Source of the DNA: Xenopus tropicalis
Taxonomy: Eukaryota; Chordata; Amphibia; Anura; Pipidae
NCBI RefSeq assembly: GCF_000004195.4
Contig: NC_030683.2
Location: 67,923,764-67,987,763 of the forward strand
Direction: 5' to 3'
Length of the DNA: 64,000 nucleotides
In this document: one piece after another, positions 1 to 10,690 of the stretch
Position numbering within the stretch: position 1 is the first letter of the stretch
Layout: each line of letters begins with the position of its first letter
Notes under the pieces: generated by a model
Seen by the model: the letters and a program-made list of their open reading frames with translations, nothing else
What the model was told of the DNA's origin: nothing
Databases searched by the model: none
Made by a program: the position numbers and the translations under genes

Positions 1-430
1 GCCGCCCACACACTGATCCTTCAGTGCAGCTGCTGTGCCTGCATGTCTCCTGTGTCCCTCCAGCGATCTCTAGCTTCATGACCTGAAGTAAGTGCCAGAC
101 ATACACACAAACACACAATCACACACTTATTAGACTAATACACACTTATACTTACACTTATACACACACATACATATTTTTTGGGGGGGTTGGGGGGTTT
201 CACACATTCATAGCACTTACAGCACTCACCTATCACCCTTATATTGTTTCCCCCACCAGAGGTGTAGCCTAATAGAAACTGCATTCCGGTTGAGGGAAAC
301 AATAGGTTTAAAAAAAAAAAAAAAAACACACCCTGCCAGCCCTGGAAAGCGATCTCCCTGCTTGCTTACTATGCGCATGCTCCTGATGTAGGAGCCATGA
401 ATGTAGATCACCCATCTTCCTCACACACAT
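1..430. repeat. Dispersed repeat fragment with CA-rich tract
   Basis: A stretch with GATCTCTAGCTTCATGAC-like sequence, then 'gtaagtgcc', then a run of ACAC/ATACAC-rich DNA. The same order of motifs recurs at about 31930-32240, so this is probably one end of a dispersed repeat. A poly-A run lies at 309-326. The short reading frames here show no codon-like conservation. Family not recognised. Confidence 0.35.
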
Positions 431-1097
431 GCACATAAGCTGGCAGGGGCATTTGTTTAACTTATTAACTTTTATGGGACAAGTTAACGCAAAGGGGAAT
501 TGTTTGCATAAAAAAAACTGTGTAAAAAGTTTTTTAACATTGTGGCATTATTGCAGCAATGCTGTGTGTATTTCATCTTCATTTCAAATCTATTTTCTAC
601 ACAACTCTTTATATATACTGTACGCCTAAAGGTGGCATAGGGGATGTTTCAACCCACCCTGTACCTTTTTATGTGTTCCAAATAAAAAGGCATTTGTGAA
701 GGGTTTTTAAATAGATTCTCAGTTGGATAAATTGTTTTAATTAATTGTAGAGATTTCAGAAAACCCAGCATGTTATATTCTACATATGTACCAGCCTTTT
801 GTCAGATGTAGTTTTTCAGTGAATATGTTTCTGGAACATTGGAGGCACATGATTAGAAAAGACCAGCGTGTTTGTAGTTAGCAGCATTGAGTCATGGAAG
901 GGAAATTAACAGCAGATGGTCTGGCTTATATTTCCACATTAAGAAGCCATACACAGAGGCACAATAATCATGGATTTGTAATGTAATTTCACTGTATTTT
1001 GAATTAATTTTAATTGTATAAAAATTTTCCATTCAATTTGTTTTTTAAGTGTTTTTGTAACTGTGGCTGACACAATTTTCTAGTATTTGACACACAT
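431..1097. other. Unassigned AT-rich DNA
   Basis: No gene, no inverted ends and no tandem structure seen. Probably unique or very old repeat sequence. Confidence 0.4.
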
Positions 1098-1352
1098 CCT
1101 CATACTTCCCAACATTTGAAAAATGTAACGAGGAACAAAAGAATTGAGGGGAAAATTAGGTGGTATTACAGTTTTGCTAAAAAAAAGGTGAAATTGTCCT
1201 ACCCTGCAAGTCTCAGTTCCCCAAAAATACCTGTTTATCTTATTAGTTACAACTGTATCTAAGTGCAGGTGTTGAGTATTCTGGGCTGGTGTTGTATTCT
1301 GGTGTTGAGTATTAAGGACTACTTATCTTATTAATTTTGAGAATTTTGAGTT

Positions 1353-1810
1353 TTGCAGAATATTGAGGGGGATGAGGCCCAGCTATTGTTGCAAATGGAG
1401 GAGGCTTCAAAACTGGGTCAAGTTGTTATTATGGGGGACTTTAATTATCCGGACATTGACTGGAGTAATGGGGTGGCTAAGTCAGAAAAAGCTAGTAGGT
1501 TTGTAAATATGCTAAATGACAACTTTTTATTTCAGGCGGTTCAAGAACCTACTAGGAATGACTCTATTTTGGACCTGGTAATTTCTAATAATAATGAACT
1601 CATCTCTAACATTTGTGTGGGTGAGCATCTGGGGAACAGTGATCACAACATGGTCTCCTTTAAGATAATGCTGCAGAGACAGCGCTATAAGGGAGTAACT
1701 AAAACGCTCAATTTTAGACGTGCAGACTTTGCCAATATAAGGGCATCTCTGCAATGTGTCAACTGGGAAAGACTTTTCATGGGGTTAGACACAGAAGGAA
1801 AATGGAACAT
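1353..1810 (+). pseudogene. CR1 ORF2, C-terminal half of AP-endonuclease domain
   Basis: Frame +3 encodes the later part of an apurinic/apyrimidinic-type endonuclease, which in CR1 elements nicks target DNA to prime reverse transcription. GDFNYPDIDW (the conserved GDFN motif) and SDHNMVSF (the conserved SDH motif with the catalytic His) are both visible. The N-terminal half of the domain is missing because the copy is 5'-truncated, so the endonuclease cannot be active. The frame is lost near 1810, where copy 3 (around 21377) has one more base. The reading then continues in the frame of the reverse transcriptase. The Met at 1353 is only the first in the open frame, not a genuine start. Confidence 0.85.
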
Positions 1811-3826
1811 TTTAAAACATTGCTTTGCAGGTATACACAACAGTATATCCTCCTTGTAAGCAAGGAGAGGCATCGCAAAGCAAAACCTTTATGGCTGAAT
1901 AAAGATGTTAGTGTCGAGGTTGGTAAGAAAAGACGTGCTTTTAGGGCATTCAAGTTAGCTGGGACAGCAGAAACTTTCATCAGGTACAAGGAAGCAAATA
2001 AAGCATGCAAAAAAGCTATCAAGCAAGCTAAAATAGAAATGGAAAGGGATATTGCAGCTAGGAGTAAAAAGAATCCAAAATTATTTTTTAATTATGTGAA
2101 TAGTAAAAAAATGAAGCAAGAAGGGGTGGGAACCTTATTATCACGGGGGGGTAAGTTGGTTGATGAGAACGGGGAAAAAGCTGAAATTTTGAACTCTTAT
2201 TTTTCATCTGTCTATACATCTGGGGAGCCAGCTAATGAAGGCTTCCCTTTTAATATGCCCAGTTCTAGTAATTTAGCTACTGACGCATGGGTCACTCGGG
2301 AGGAAATTCAAAAGAGACTTGAATATGTAAAGGTAATTAAAGGTCCAGGGCCGGATGGGATTCATCCCAGGGTATTAAATGAGCTGAGTGCTGTGATTGC
2401 CAAACCTCTTCACTTAATTTTTCAGGATTCATTGAGGTCTGGCATGGTGCCGAGAGACTGGCGGATTGCTAATGTGGTGCCGTTATTTAAAAAGGGATCC
2501 CGTTCTCAGCCTGAAAACTATAGGCCTGTTAGTCTGACATCAGTAGTAGGAAAAATTTTGGAAGGGGTAATAAGGGATAGGGTACTTGAATACATTGCAG
2601 TTCACAATACTATTAGTTTGTGCCAGCATGGTTTTATGTGTAACATATCTTGCCAGACTAATTTAGTCGCCTTTTATGAGGAGGTGAGTAGGAACCTCGA
2701 TGCTGGAATGGCAGTTGATGTCATCTACTTGGACTTTGCTAAAGCGTTTGATACAGTACCTCACAGAAGGTTAATGATCAAATTAAGGAATATTGGCCTA
2801 GAACATAATATTTGTAATTGGATAGAGAACTGGCTGAAGGATAGAGTACAAAGAGTGGTGGTAAATGGAACATTTTCTAATTGGACCAGTGTGGTTAGTG
2901 GAGTACCGCAGGGGTCAGTCCTTGGTCCTTTGCTTTTTAACTTGTTTATTAATGACCTGGAGGAGGGCATAGAGAGTACTGTTTCTATTTTTGCTGATGA
3001 CACAAAATTGTGCAAAACTATAAGTTCCATGCAGGATGCTGCCGCTTTGCAGAGCGATTTGGCAAAATTAGAAAACTGGGCAGCAAACTGGAAAATGAGG
3101 TTCAATGTTGATAAGTGCAAAGTTATGCATTTTGGTAGGAATAATATAAACGCGAACTATCTACTGAATGGTAGTGTGTTGGGGGCATCCTTAATGGAGA
3201 AGGATCTAGGGGTTTTTGTTGATAACAAGTTGTCTAATTCCAGGCAGTGTCATTCTGTGGCTACTAAAGCAAATAAAGTGCTGTCTTGTATAAAAAAGGG
3301 CATTGACTCAAGGGATGAGAACATAATTTTGCCCCTTTATAGGTCCCTGGTAAGGCCTCACCTTGAGTATGCGGTGCAGTTTTGGGCTCCAGTCCTTAAG
3401 AGGGATATTAATGAGCTGGAGAGAGTGCAGAGACGTGCAACTAAACTGGTTAAGGGGATGGAAGATTTAAACTATGAGGTGAGACTGTCGAGGTTGAGGT
3501 TGTTTTCTCTGGAAAAGAGGCGCTTGCGAGGGGACATGATTGCTCTGTACAAGTACATTAGAGGGGATTATAGGCAGATGGGGGATGTTCTTTTTTCCCA
3601 TAAAAACAATCAATGCACCAGAGGTCACCCCTTTAGATTAGAGGAACGGAGCTTCCATTTGAAGCAGCGTAGGTGGTTTTTCACAGTGAGGGCAGTGAGG
3701 TTATGGAATGCCCTTCCTAGAGATGTGGTAATGGCAGATTCTGTTAATGCCTTTAAGAGGGGCCTGGATGAGTTCTTGATCAATCAGAATATCCAAGGCT
3801 ATTGTGATACTAATATCTACAGTTAG
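1811..3826 (+). pseudogene. CR1 ORF2, reverse transcriptase and C-terminal region
   Basis: A long open frame (upstream limit 1754, recognisable homology from about 1811) encodes the LINE reverse transcriptase. In order it has a basic linker, the GPDGIHPRVL motif, the NYRPVSLTS motif, DVIYLDFAKAFDTVPHRRL, SGVPQGSVLGPLLFN, the catalytic FADD (about 2990-3001) and the thumb/C-terminal region ending GYCDTNIYS at the stop. All polymerase motifs are present, including the two Asp of FADD, so the RT part is intact in sequence. It is classed as a pseudogene because it has no start of its own and is frameshifted from the endonuclease. Copies at 9006, 21089 and 57538 belong to the same family and are more damaged. 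Confidence 0.9.
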
Positions 3827-4721
3827 TACTAGTGGTTGTATTTATAGTTTATGTATGTGAGTGTATAGATTGGTAGGTGTGGGTTAGGTGTGCTGGGTTT
3901 ACTTGGATGGGTTGAACTTGATGGACACTGGTCTTTTTTCAACCCTATGTAACTATGTAACTATGTAACTATCAATCGGGACTGTTCCACGAAAATCAGG
4001 ACAGTTGGGAGGAATACATTCTTATTAATGATCACTTTACACAGCCTAATATATTAGTCTGTAAAATATTGTGATATGTCAAAAAAGTTAATAAAAGCGC
4101 ATTTTACCACATTTGCTTATACATTTTATGCATGTAAAATTGTTAATGTATGATTATCCTAATGCAGATTTACCAATTAAAAGAATTCTGTTTGTTTACT
4201 GACATCACAGTGTACACGGACAAGTTAATTGGAGTATAATATAAAAAGCTTCACAAATCAGAGGCCTATCAGTAACAGCAGCCAAAATAAAACCATACTT
4301 TTTATATAGAATATTCATGCAAATATAAAGAAACTTTGTCCAGACTAGAGATGTAGCGAACTGTTTGCCGGCGAACTAATTTGCGCGAACATCGGGTGTT
4401 CGCAAGTTCGCAAACTTTTCGCGTATGTTCGCAATTTGGGTTCGCGTGGCGTTTTTCTGCTGCGTTTTTTTCTCGGCCTAAAAACGCTGCACAAGCCACA
4501 CATGGCATTTTCAGCAAATCCCATTTCCATGGTGCTAATAGTGCGAAATAACAAAAAACGCTGCGTATTTCCGCTAGGTCTGCCAGCTGCCTTTGCGGTT
4601 TTACACAACGCTGTGTCAACAAAGTATTTTTCAGAGAACTTTTTGCCCTTGATCCCATGGGCGTCCGCAGAAAATTTTCCAAGGGGGGGCAAGTAAGCTA
4701 GCATCATCCTGCAACAGATAA

Positions 4722-4753
<32 letters not shown>

Positions 4754-5058
4754 AAATATAAATATATATATATTTTTTTTTTTTTGCAGGATGATACTAG
4801 GGGAGGCTAAATATGGCCCATACACAGACTGACCTACAGCTAATGTGACACTTAGTGGATTCGCTGCTGACGTAAAAAGTTAACCTCCCAACTACCTCTT
4901 GCCGTTCCCACTGACTTCCAGGGATACTGCGCAAAAGTGCGGGTGGGGGTGCTTTTTTTTTTTACCCTAAAATGTTTAGTATTAGTAGTAAAAGTATTCA
5001 TACGCACACTTCTGTTAGGGGATCTGCAAACATTTGTGTTTGTGATCAGTTAGCTTAA

Positions 5059-5408
5059 AGGGGTAGTTCGCATTCGAATTCACTTTTATTTTTAATGGTT
5101 TTTCAGTTATTTAGCTTTTTGTTCAGCAGCTCTCCATTTGGTATTTCAGCAGCTATCTGGTTGCTAGGGTCTTATTTACCCTAGCAACCAGGTAGTGATT
5201 TAAACAAGAGATGGGAATATGAATAGTTAAGGGGCCTACTTGGAAAAATACAGAGCAATATTTTTTGGCCCCCATTTAAAATCTGTATAGAGGCAGAAGA
5301 GAAAGGCAAATTATTCAAAAAAATTAATTAGGAAGACCAATTGCAAAGTTGCTAGGAATAGGCCATTTTATAACATACTAAAGGTTAACTTAAAAGTGAA
5401 CCACCCCT
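5059..5408. mobile_element. T2-like MITE (TTAA target)
   Basis: Left end TTAA-AGGGGTAGTTC, right end GAACCACCCCT-TTAG, so the TTAA duplication is complete on the left and has one change on the right. The subterminal parts are inverted (ACTTTTAT versus inverse). The internal stem 'ctggttgctagggt...accctagcaaccag' forms a hairpin. Xenopus T2-type MITEs target TTAA and begin AAAGG. A related fragment lies at about 17670-17890. Confidence 0.75.
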
Positions 5409-5462
5409 TTAGATGTGTTTATGTTAGTTTTATAGCAAGAAAGGCAGTGGGTACTGACTCCC

Positions 5463-5620
5463 CATTATATACAGTGAGACGCAGTCCGTATTTACAAACC
5501 CAGCACATTATATACAGTGAGGAGCAGTCCGTATTTACAAACCCAGCACATTATATACAGTGAGACGCAGTCCGTATTTACAAACCCAGCACATTATATA
5601 CAGTGAGGAGCAGTGGGTAC
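5463..5620. repeat. 43-bp tandem repeat, about 3.7 copies
   Basis: Units beginning 'cattatatacagtgag' start at 5463, 5506, 5549 and 5592, an exact 43-bp period with few differences. It lies inside the hAT-like element. Confidence 0.85.
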
Positions 5621-5898
5621 TGAGGGCAGATATTCAGGCCCTGGCACTATAACACTGGCACTGATACACAACATTGGCCCCACTGTAACTTACTATAAAT
5701 GAACAAAACAATGACAAAAAAAAAAAAAATAGTAAGTGCAAAAAACAACAACACATATATAAACACACAATGAGCTTTTTCAGAGGGAAAGAGTTAACTT
5801 ACCCTCCATGTGTTAGGGTAGGGGATAGATTATAAATTATTATAGATGTCAGGTCAGGCAAAAAACAATTTAATGTCAGCTAGTGATTCTTTAGAACT

Positions 5899-6590
5899 GT
5901 ATAGTACCTGGGTATAGTGCCTGGGTATAGTACCTGGGTATAGTACCTGGGTATAGTGCCTGGGTATAGTGCCTGGGTATAGTACCTGGGTATAGTGCCT
6001 GGGTATAGTGCCTGGGTATAGTGCCTGGGTATAGTGCCTGGGTATAGTACCTGGGTATAGTGCCTGTGTATAGTGCCTGGGTATAGTGCCTGGGTATAGT
6101 GCCTGGGTATAGTGCCTGGGTATAGTGCCTGGGTATAGTGCCTGGGTATAGTGCCTGGGTATAGTGCCTGTGTATAGTGCCTGTGTATAGTGCCTGGGTA
6201 TAGTGCCTGGGTATAGTGCCTGTGTATAGTACCTGTGTATAGTGCCTGGGTATAGTACCTGGGTATAGTACCTGGGTATAGTGCCTGTGTATAGTGCCTG
6301 GGTATAGTACCTGGGTATAGTGCCTGTGTATAGTACCTGGGTATAGTACCTGGGTATAGTACCTGTGTATAGTGCCTGGGTATAGTACCTGGGTATAGTG
6401 CCTGTGTATAGTGCCTGGGTATAGTGCCTGTGTATAGTGCCTGGGTATAGTGCCTGGGTATAGTACCTGGGTATAGTACCTGGGTATAGTGCCTGTGTAT
6501 AGTGCCTGTGTATAGTACCTGGGTATAGTGCCTGGGTATAGTGCCTGGGTATAGTGCCTGGGTATAGTGCCTGGGTATAGTACCTGTGGG
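5899..6590. repeat. 13-bp minisatellite, about 53 copies
   Basis: Tandem GTATAGTGCCTGG units with two main variable positions: tgcc/tacc and cctggg/cctgtg. Because 13 is not a multiple of three, three units make a 39-base codon cycle, which leaves an uninterrupted minus-strand frame of about 250 codons with a 13-residue repeat. That frame is a by-product of the repeat, not a gene. Confidence 0.95.
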
Positions 6591-7141
6591 ATGAAAACTG
6601 CAGCAAAAGTTGAGAGTTGGTTCTTAGGTAAAGTTACAGGGGCAGATTCTTCTTTTCAGTCTTTATTTCTGTTTCCAGTTTGCAAAATCTCCCGATCCCT
6701 GTGTGCATGTGTGCTCTGATTGGTCAATTTTACTGTCTGTCAAGGAAGCTGTGCTCTGATTGGAGAATCCACAAGAAGAAAGATCCAATCGGAGCACAGC
6801 AAAAACGGGCTTGAGGGGACTGCAGAAACGGAGTAAGGTTTTTGTTTTTTTTGCTACTTTTCCAGGGGGGGGCAAGTGCCCCCTCTTGCCCCCTTCTGTG
6901 GACGCCCATGCTTGATCCCCCTCCTGCATGCCACTGTCCAGGTCGTGGCACCCTTTAAACAACTTTAAAATCAGTTTTCTGGCCAGAAATGGCTTTTCTA
7001 GGTTTTCGCCTAGGTAAGTTCGCCTTCCCATTAAAGTCTATGGGGTTCGCAAAGTTTGCGAATATTCACACTTTTTGGCGTAAGTTCGCGAACGGGTTCG
7101 CAAACTTTTTTTTTGAGGTTCGCTACATCCCTAGTCCAGAC

Positions 7142-8299
7142 TTCATTCATGTGCTTTCTTTTACAACCATAGAACAAACACTGTATAAAATTCCTACTTG
7201 TTTTTTGCAGCATTTCATTAAGAGGGTCAATATGTTTTCTATCAGTCCATTCAAAAAGTGACCACTACAGTGCAGATTTCTTTGCATCCCTGGTCTTACG
7301 AAAGGGTTAAATATTTCTGCATCCATCTAACTGGAAACCCACTAGATTTCCATCAGTGTCACCAAGCTCCACACTGCATCGAACCACATGCAAAGAGGTT
7401 TTATTGGCCCTAGAACAGCGATTTCTTAACGATCAATTACCCATCTCAAATGGATTGCTTTTCACAGCTCACCGGCTGCGGCTTGGGTTTTCACTATAAT
7501 CAATATAACAGCCAAAGCAATGAACAACTTTACTTGGTTTTATTGTAATTAATTGAATAAACTCTGCTCCATCCTGTTTGTCATTCTAACCTTCAACAGA
7601 AAACAAAAGAGTTGGCCCACCTTACCCCCCTCTAGACATATTGTAAGAAGTAATAAAGAACATTCTGTCCATTCCACCACCTTCTATTCAAAGTGTTTTA
7701 CAGCTAGCCAGAAGGATTTTTTTTTTTGTTAACCCTGTCTCAACCAATAAAACACAAAGCCTTTTCCTTTTCAGCCCACTGTAGTTCTTTGGAAAACTGT
7801 AACAATTACTGTAAATGTATTTAGCAACTGGATTTGTTTCAAAGACTTCCAGCACTCAAATGGATTATTCTGCACTAATCTCTTGAGTATATACTGTGTA
7901 AAGTTGCCCTCTTTGTACCCTCTTATAAAACCTGCAGTAAGCATATTATTACCTGTCTGTCATTAACAGAGTCTCCTAAGTACTTAGACAATTTTTGTGT
8001 ATTTTAAAGAAAAAAAAAGATTGTTTTCATTAGCTGAAACAATGATTTACAGTCTTTTTATAAGATTCATTGCTCCGCAACATTTTATTCTGATGCTGAT
8101 CGAAACCTATGCACAACATCTATTCTGGGGTCATGGTTTTAAAGATTATCATATTATGCTGTTTACTGTGTATGCCTTGTTTCTTCCAAGAGTCATTTAA
8201 GCCTAATTAAATTCTTTGCTGAGATAATGATTTTTCTAACTTTTAGAATCCATACTGCATATGTTCACCAATATTTTCTAAAATTCTTTATTTTTTTAT
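7142..8299. other. Unassigned AT-rich DNA
   Basis: Outside the MITE ends no gene, repeat unit or inverted end is seen. The frame at 7997-8200 has no recognisable features. Confidence 0.4.
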
Positions 8300-8363
8300 A
8301 CACAGAGAAAATACATAGACACAGAGAAAATACATAGACACAGAGAAAATACATAGACACAGA
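8300..8363. repeat. 19-bp tandem repeat, 3.4 copies
   Basis: Units 'acacagagaaaatacatag' start at 8300, 8319 and 8338, with a partial fourth unit. Confidence 0.9.
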
Positions 8364-9005
8364 TTTATGATAACTTATTTTTTTTAATGAGTGCTAAGAT
8401 CAGTAATTGCTTGTGAGTCTTATTTACCTATAACAAAAATTGTATTTTGTAAATAAAGTACATACAATCTTGGTAGTAACCCTTCTGTCATGGTTCTGTG
8501 CAAGCACTTAGGCACTGGTGGCTCTTTTGTAGCAGTAATCAAATTGTTTTTTTACATAGGTCAACATATTGGCCCAGTTGAAGGATTATTACAGGTGTAA
8601 ACTTTTAGCTATTGTCTCCACTAGGGATGAGCAAATGTTTTTGCCTGGTATGGATTCACAGCAAATTTGCATTTTCACAAGTGACAAAAATGTTTGTGAC
8701 TTTGCGCTAGAATTTTGACATGTGGTTTGTTTCATTAGAAAAAAAACTCAGTTTTTGCGCATTAACTCCAATGCATTTTGCACTAGAAAAATGCCCATTG
8801 ACTTCAGTGCATTTGGAATAAGAAAATTCTTAAGACAAAATGCTCATTAACTGTGAAAAACTCGAGAAAAAAACACAGTTATTAATCCCAACACGTCTAG
8901 CATGAGAAAAAAAACATGATTTTAGTGCATTTGAAACTCAAGAATCATCATCATTGATTCCAATGCAATTGGCAATGAAGAAATGCGAGAAAAAGTAGAA
9001 AATCC
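8364..9005. other. AT-rich DNA with a MITE-like fragment
   Basis: From about 8627, 'ctagggatgagcaaatg' followed by TTTGC/GCAAA-rich DNA resembles the ends at 14315 and 56612, with no matching right end. The rest (8364-8626) is unassigned. Confidence 0.35.
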
Positions 9006-10150
9006 GAACTCTTATTTTTCATCTGTCTACACAACTGAGGAGCCAGCTAATGAAGGTTTCCTTTTTAACAGACCCAATTCTACAATTCTAGTAAATACTG
9101 ATACATAGGAAGGGAATTCAAAAGAGACTTGAACATGTAAAAGTAAACAAAGGTCCAGGACTAGATGGTATTCATCGCTGGGTATTAACAAGCTTAGCTC
9201 TGTTATTGCCAAACCTTTTAACTTAATTTTTCAGAATTCATTGAGGTCTGGCATGGTGCCAAAAGACTGGCAAATTGTGGTGTTGTTATTTAAAGAGAGA
9301 TCCTATCCTCAGCCTGAAAACTATAGGCCTGTTTGTCTGACATTAGTGGTAGGAAAGATTTTGGAAGGGGTAATAAGGGATAGGATACTTGAATACATTG
9401 CAAATCACTATTCAATGAGTTGTGCCAGCATGGTTTTATGCATAACAGATGTTGCCAGACTAGTTTAATTGTCTTTTATGAGGAGATGAGCAGGTGGCAG
9501 TGGATGTCATCTATGTGGACTTTGCTAAAGCATACAGTACCACACAGAAAGTTAATGATAAAAATTAAGGGATATTGGCTTGGAACATAATATTTGTATT
9601 GGATATGGAACTGTCTGAAGCATAGATTACAAAGTGGTGGTAAATGGAATATTTTCTAATTGGACCAGTGTGGTTAGTGGAGTACCGCAGGGGTCAGTCC
9701 TTGGTCCTTTGCTTTTTAACTTGTTTATTAATGACCAGGAGGTGGGCATAGAAAGTACTGTTTCTATTTTTGCAGATGATACTAAATTATCTTTAAGTTC
9801 CATGCAGGATGCTGCCACTTTGCAGAGTGATTTGACAAAATTAGTAAACTGGGCAGCAAAATGGAAAATGAGGTTCAGTGTTGAAAATTGCAAAGTTTAA
9901 ACTATGAGGTTAGACTGTCAAGGTTGGGGCTGTTTTCTCTGAAAATAGAAGCTTGTGAGCTAGAACAAGCATAATATATAGATACTTCTTGATGATGGTA
10001 TATATAGTTTATGTATATGAGTGTATAGAAAGGTCGATATGGGTCTATGTTTGTGTGCTGGGGTTCACTTGATGGGTTGAACTTGATAGGCTTTGGTCTT
10101 TTTTCAACTTAATGTAACAACATAATGTAAATATTTAACTATGTAACTAT
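9006..10150 (+). mobile_element. CR1-clade LINE copy 2, decayed
   Basis: Starts at the region equal to 2193 of copy 1 and ends with the family 3' tail ('gggttgaacttgata...tcttttttcaac' and TAACTATGTAACTAT). Many frameshifts leave fragments at 9241-9468 (RT motifs around NYRPVCLT) and 9634-9900 (SGVPQGSVLGPLLFN and the catalytic FADD). Near 9897 the sequence jumps from the NCKV region to the [13 protein letters not shown] region, an internal deletion of several hundred bases relative to copy 1. Non-functional. Confidence 0.88.
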
Positions 10151-10188
10151 ATGCACACTTGTGAGAGTAAGTACAGCATATAAATGGA

Positions 10189-10690
10189 GGGTCTTGAGAC
10201 AGGGACAAAATACCACCATATGTAATAAAAGGCACTAAGTTTGTCCAGGTGCAGTAACCCATAGCAACCATCAAGATGTTTGTTTTTAAACAGGTGACCA
10301 GCAAATGCTACCTACTGGTTAATTGCTATAGGTTATTGAACATGAACTTTTTTGTACAATCAAAAATTTGTAATAAATTCAGAGGTTGATAAATTTCTTG
10401 AGGACTGGTACTAGTGGGACCTGAAACATACATAGACACCATTTGATGATTATTGGGATTATAATTTTGGATGCATGTTTGAAGGGATGGGAGGCACCAT
10501 TATTTTAGTTAATCTTAGCAAAGGCGCAGTGTAAAATATTACAGATAATGGGGCTCATTTGTAAACACTGGGCAAATGTGCAACTAGAAAGCAACCAATC
10601 AGTAATTACCTTTTTCAGCCAGCTACTGATAGAACAATAAAGGCAAACATCTGCATGGTTGCCATGGGTTACTGCCACGGTGCACATTTT
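10189..10690. repeat. MITE-like inverted arms
   Basis: 'gtgcagtaacccatagcaacc' (10250-10270) recurs inverted as 'ggttgccatgggttactgcc' (about 10657-10676). A further inverted copy of the stem lies at about 10314-10334. Both halves contain 'aaacaggtgacc' or 'ggcaaatgtgcaac'-type words. These are probably two pieces of one old MITE family. Boundaries are approximate. Confidence 0.4.

Larger units (their letters stand above)
1350..3972 (+). mobile_element. CR1-clade non-LTR retrotransposon, 5'-truncated copy 1
   Basis: This is the best-preserved of four related LINE copies in the window. It starts inside the AP-endonuclease domain, runs through the full reverse transcriptase and C-terminal region, and ends in a 3' UTR with 'gggttgaacttgatgga', 'tcttttttcaaccc' and a short tandem tail of CTATGTAA units (about 3945-3972). 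The protein resembles CR1/jockey-type ORF2 (VIYLDFAKAFDTVPH, GVPQGSVLGPLLFN, FADDTKL). 5' truncation is normal for LINE insertions. One base is missing near 1810 relative to copy 3. Confidence 0.92.
1098..4015. repeat. MITE-like repeat split by CR1 LINE
   Basis: The left part (about 1098-1349) begins with 'acttcccaacatttg'. The right part (about 3973-4015) ends with 'gacagttgggaggaat'. The two outer edges are inverted versions of CTCCCAAC. The CR1 copy at 1350-3972 sits between them, so it probably inserted into this older element. The ends are degenerate and no target duplication was identified. Confidence 0.35.
4656..6910. mobile_element. hAT-like non-autonomous element nested in MITE
   Basis: The ends are CATGGGCGTCC and its inverse GGACGCCCATG, with further homology inward (a G-rich run and 'ggcaagt' on both sides). 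The target duplication CTTGATCC lies at 4648-4655 and 6911-6918, and the uninterrupted host sequence can be read at 33360-33369. Inside are an AT-rich palindrome (4720-4780), a T2-like MITE, a 43-bp tandem repeat and a long 13-bp minisatellite. No transposase frame is visible, so it would depend on a hAT transposase from elsewhere. Confidence 0.82.
4346..7133. mobile_element. hAT-like MITE (TAGAGATGTAGCGAAC ends), interrupted
   Basis: Starts TAGAGATGTAGCGAAC and ends with the inverse, GTTCGCTACATCCCTA. It is flanked by a perfect 8-bp duplication GTCCAGAC (4338-4345 and 7134-7141). The body is rich in TTCGC/GCGAA words. Copies at 32882-33574 and 59050-59550 have the same ends and their own 8-bp duplications. 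An 8-bp duplication is the hallmark of the hAT superfamily. This copy is split by another element at 4656-6910. It has no coding capacity; the short frames within it are shadows. Confidence 0.85.

Noticed and set aside
4720..4780. AT-rich palindrome as a replication or regulatory hairpin
   Set aside because: Simple TA/TAAATA low-complexity DNA in a transposon; no further signal.
5854..6606. 250-codon minus-strand frame with a 13-residue repeat (HYTQALYPGTIPR type)
   Set aside because: It is the translation of the 13-bp minisatellite. No start context, no non-repeat domain, and the array lies in a non-coding transposon.
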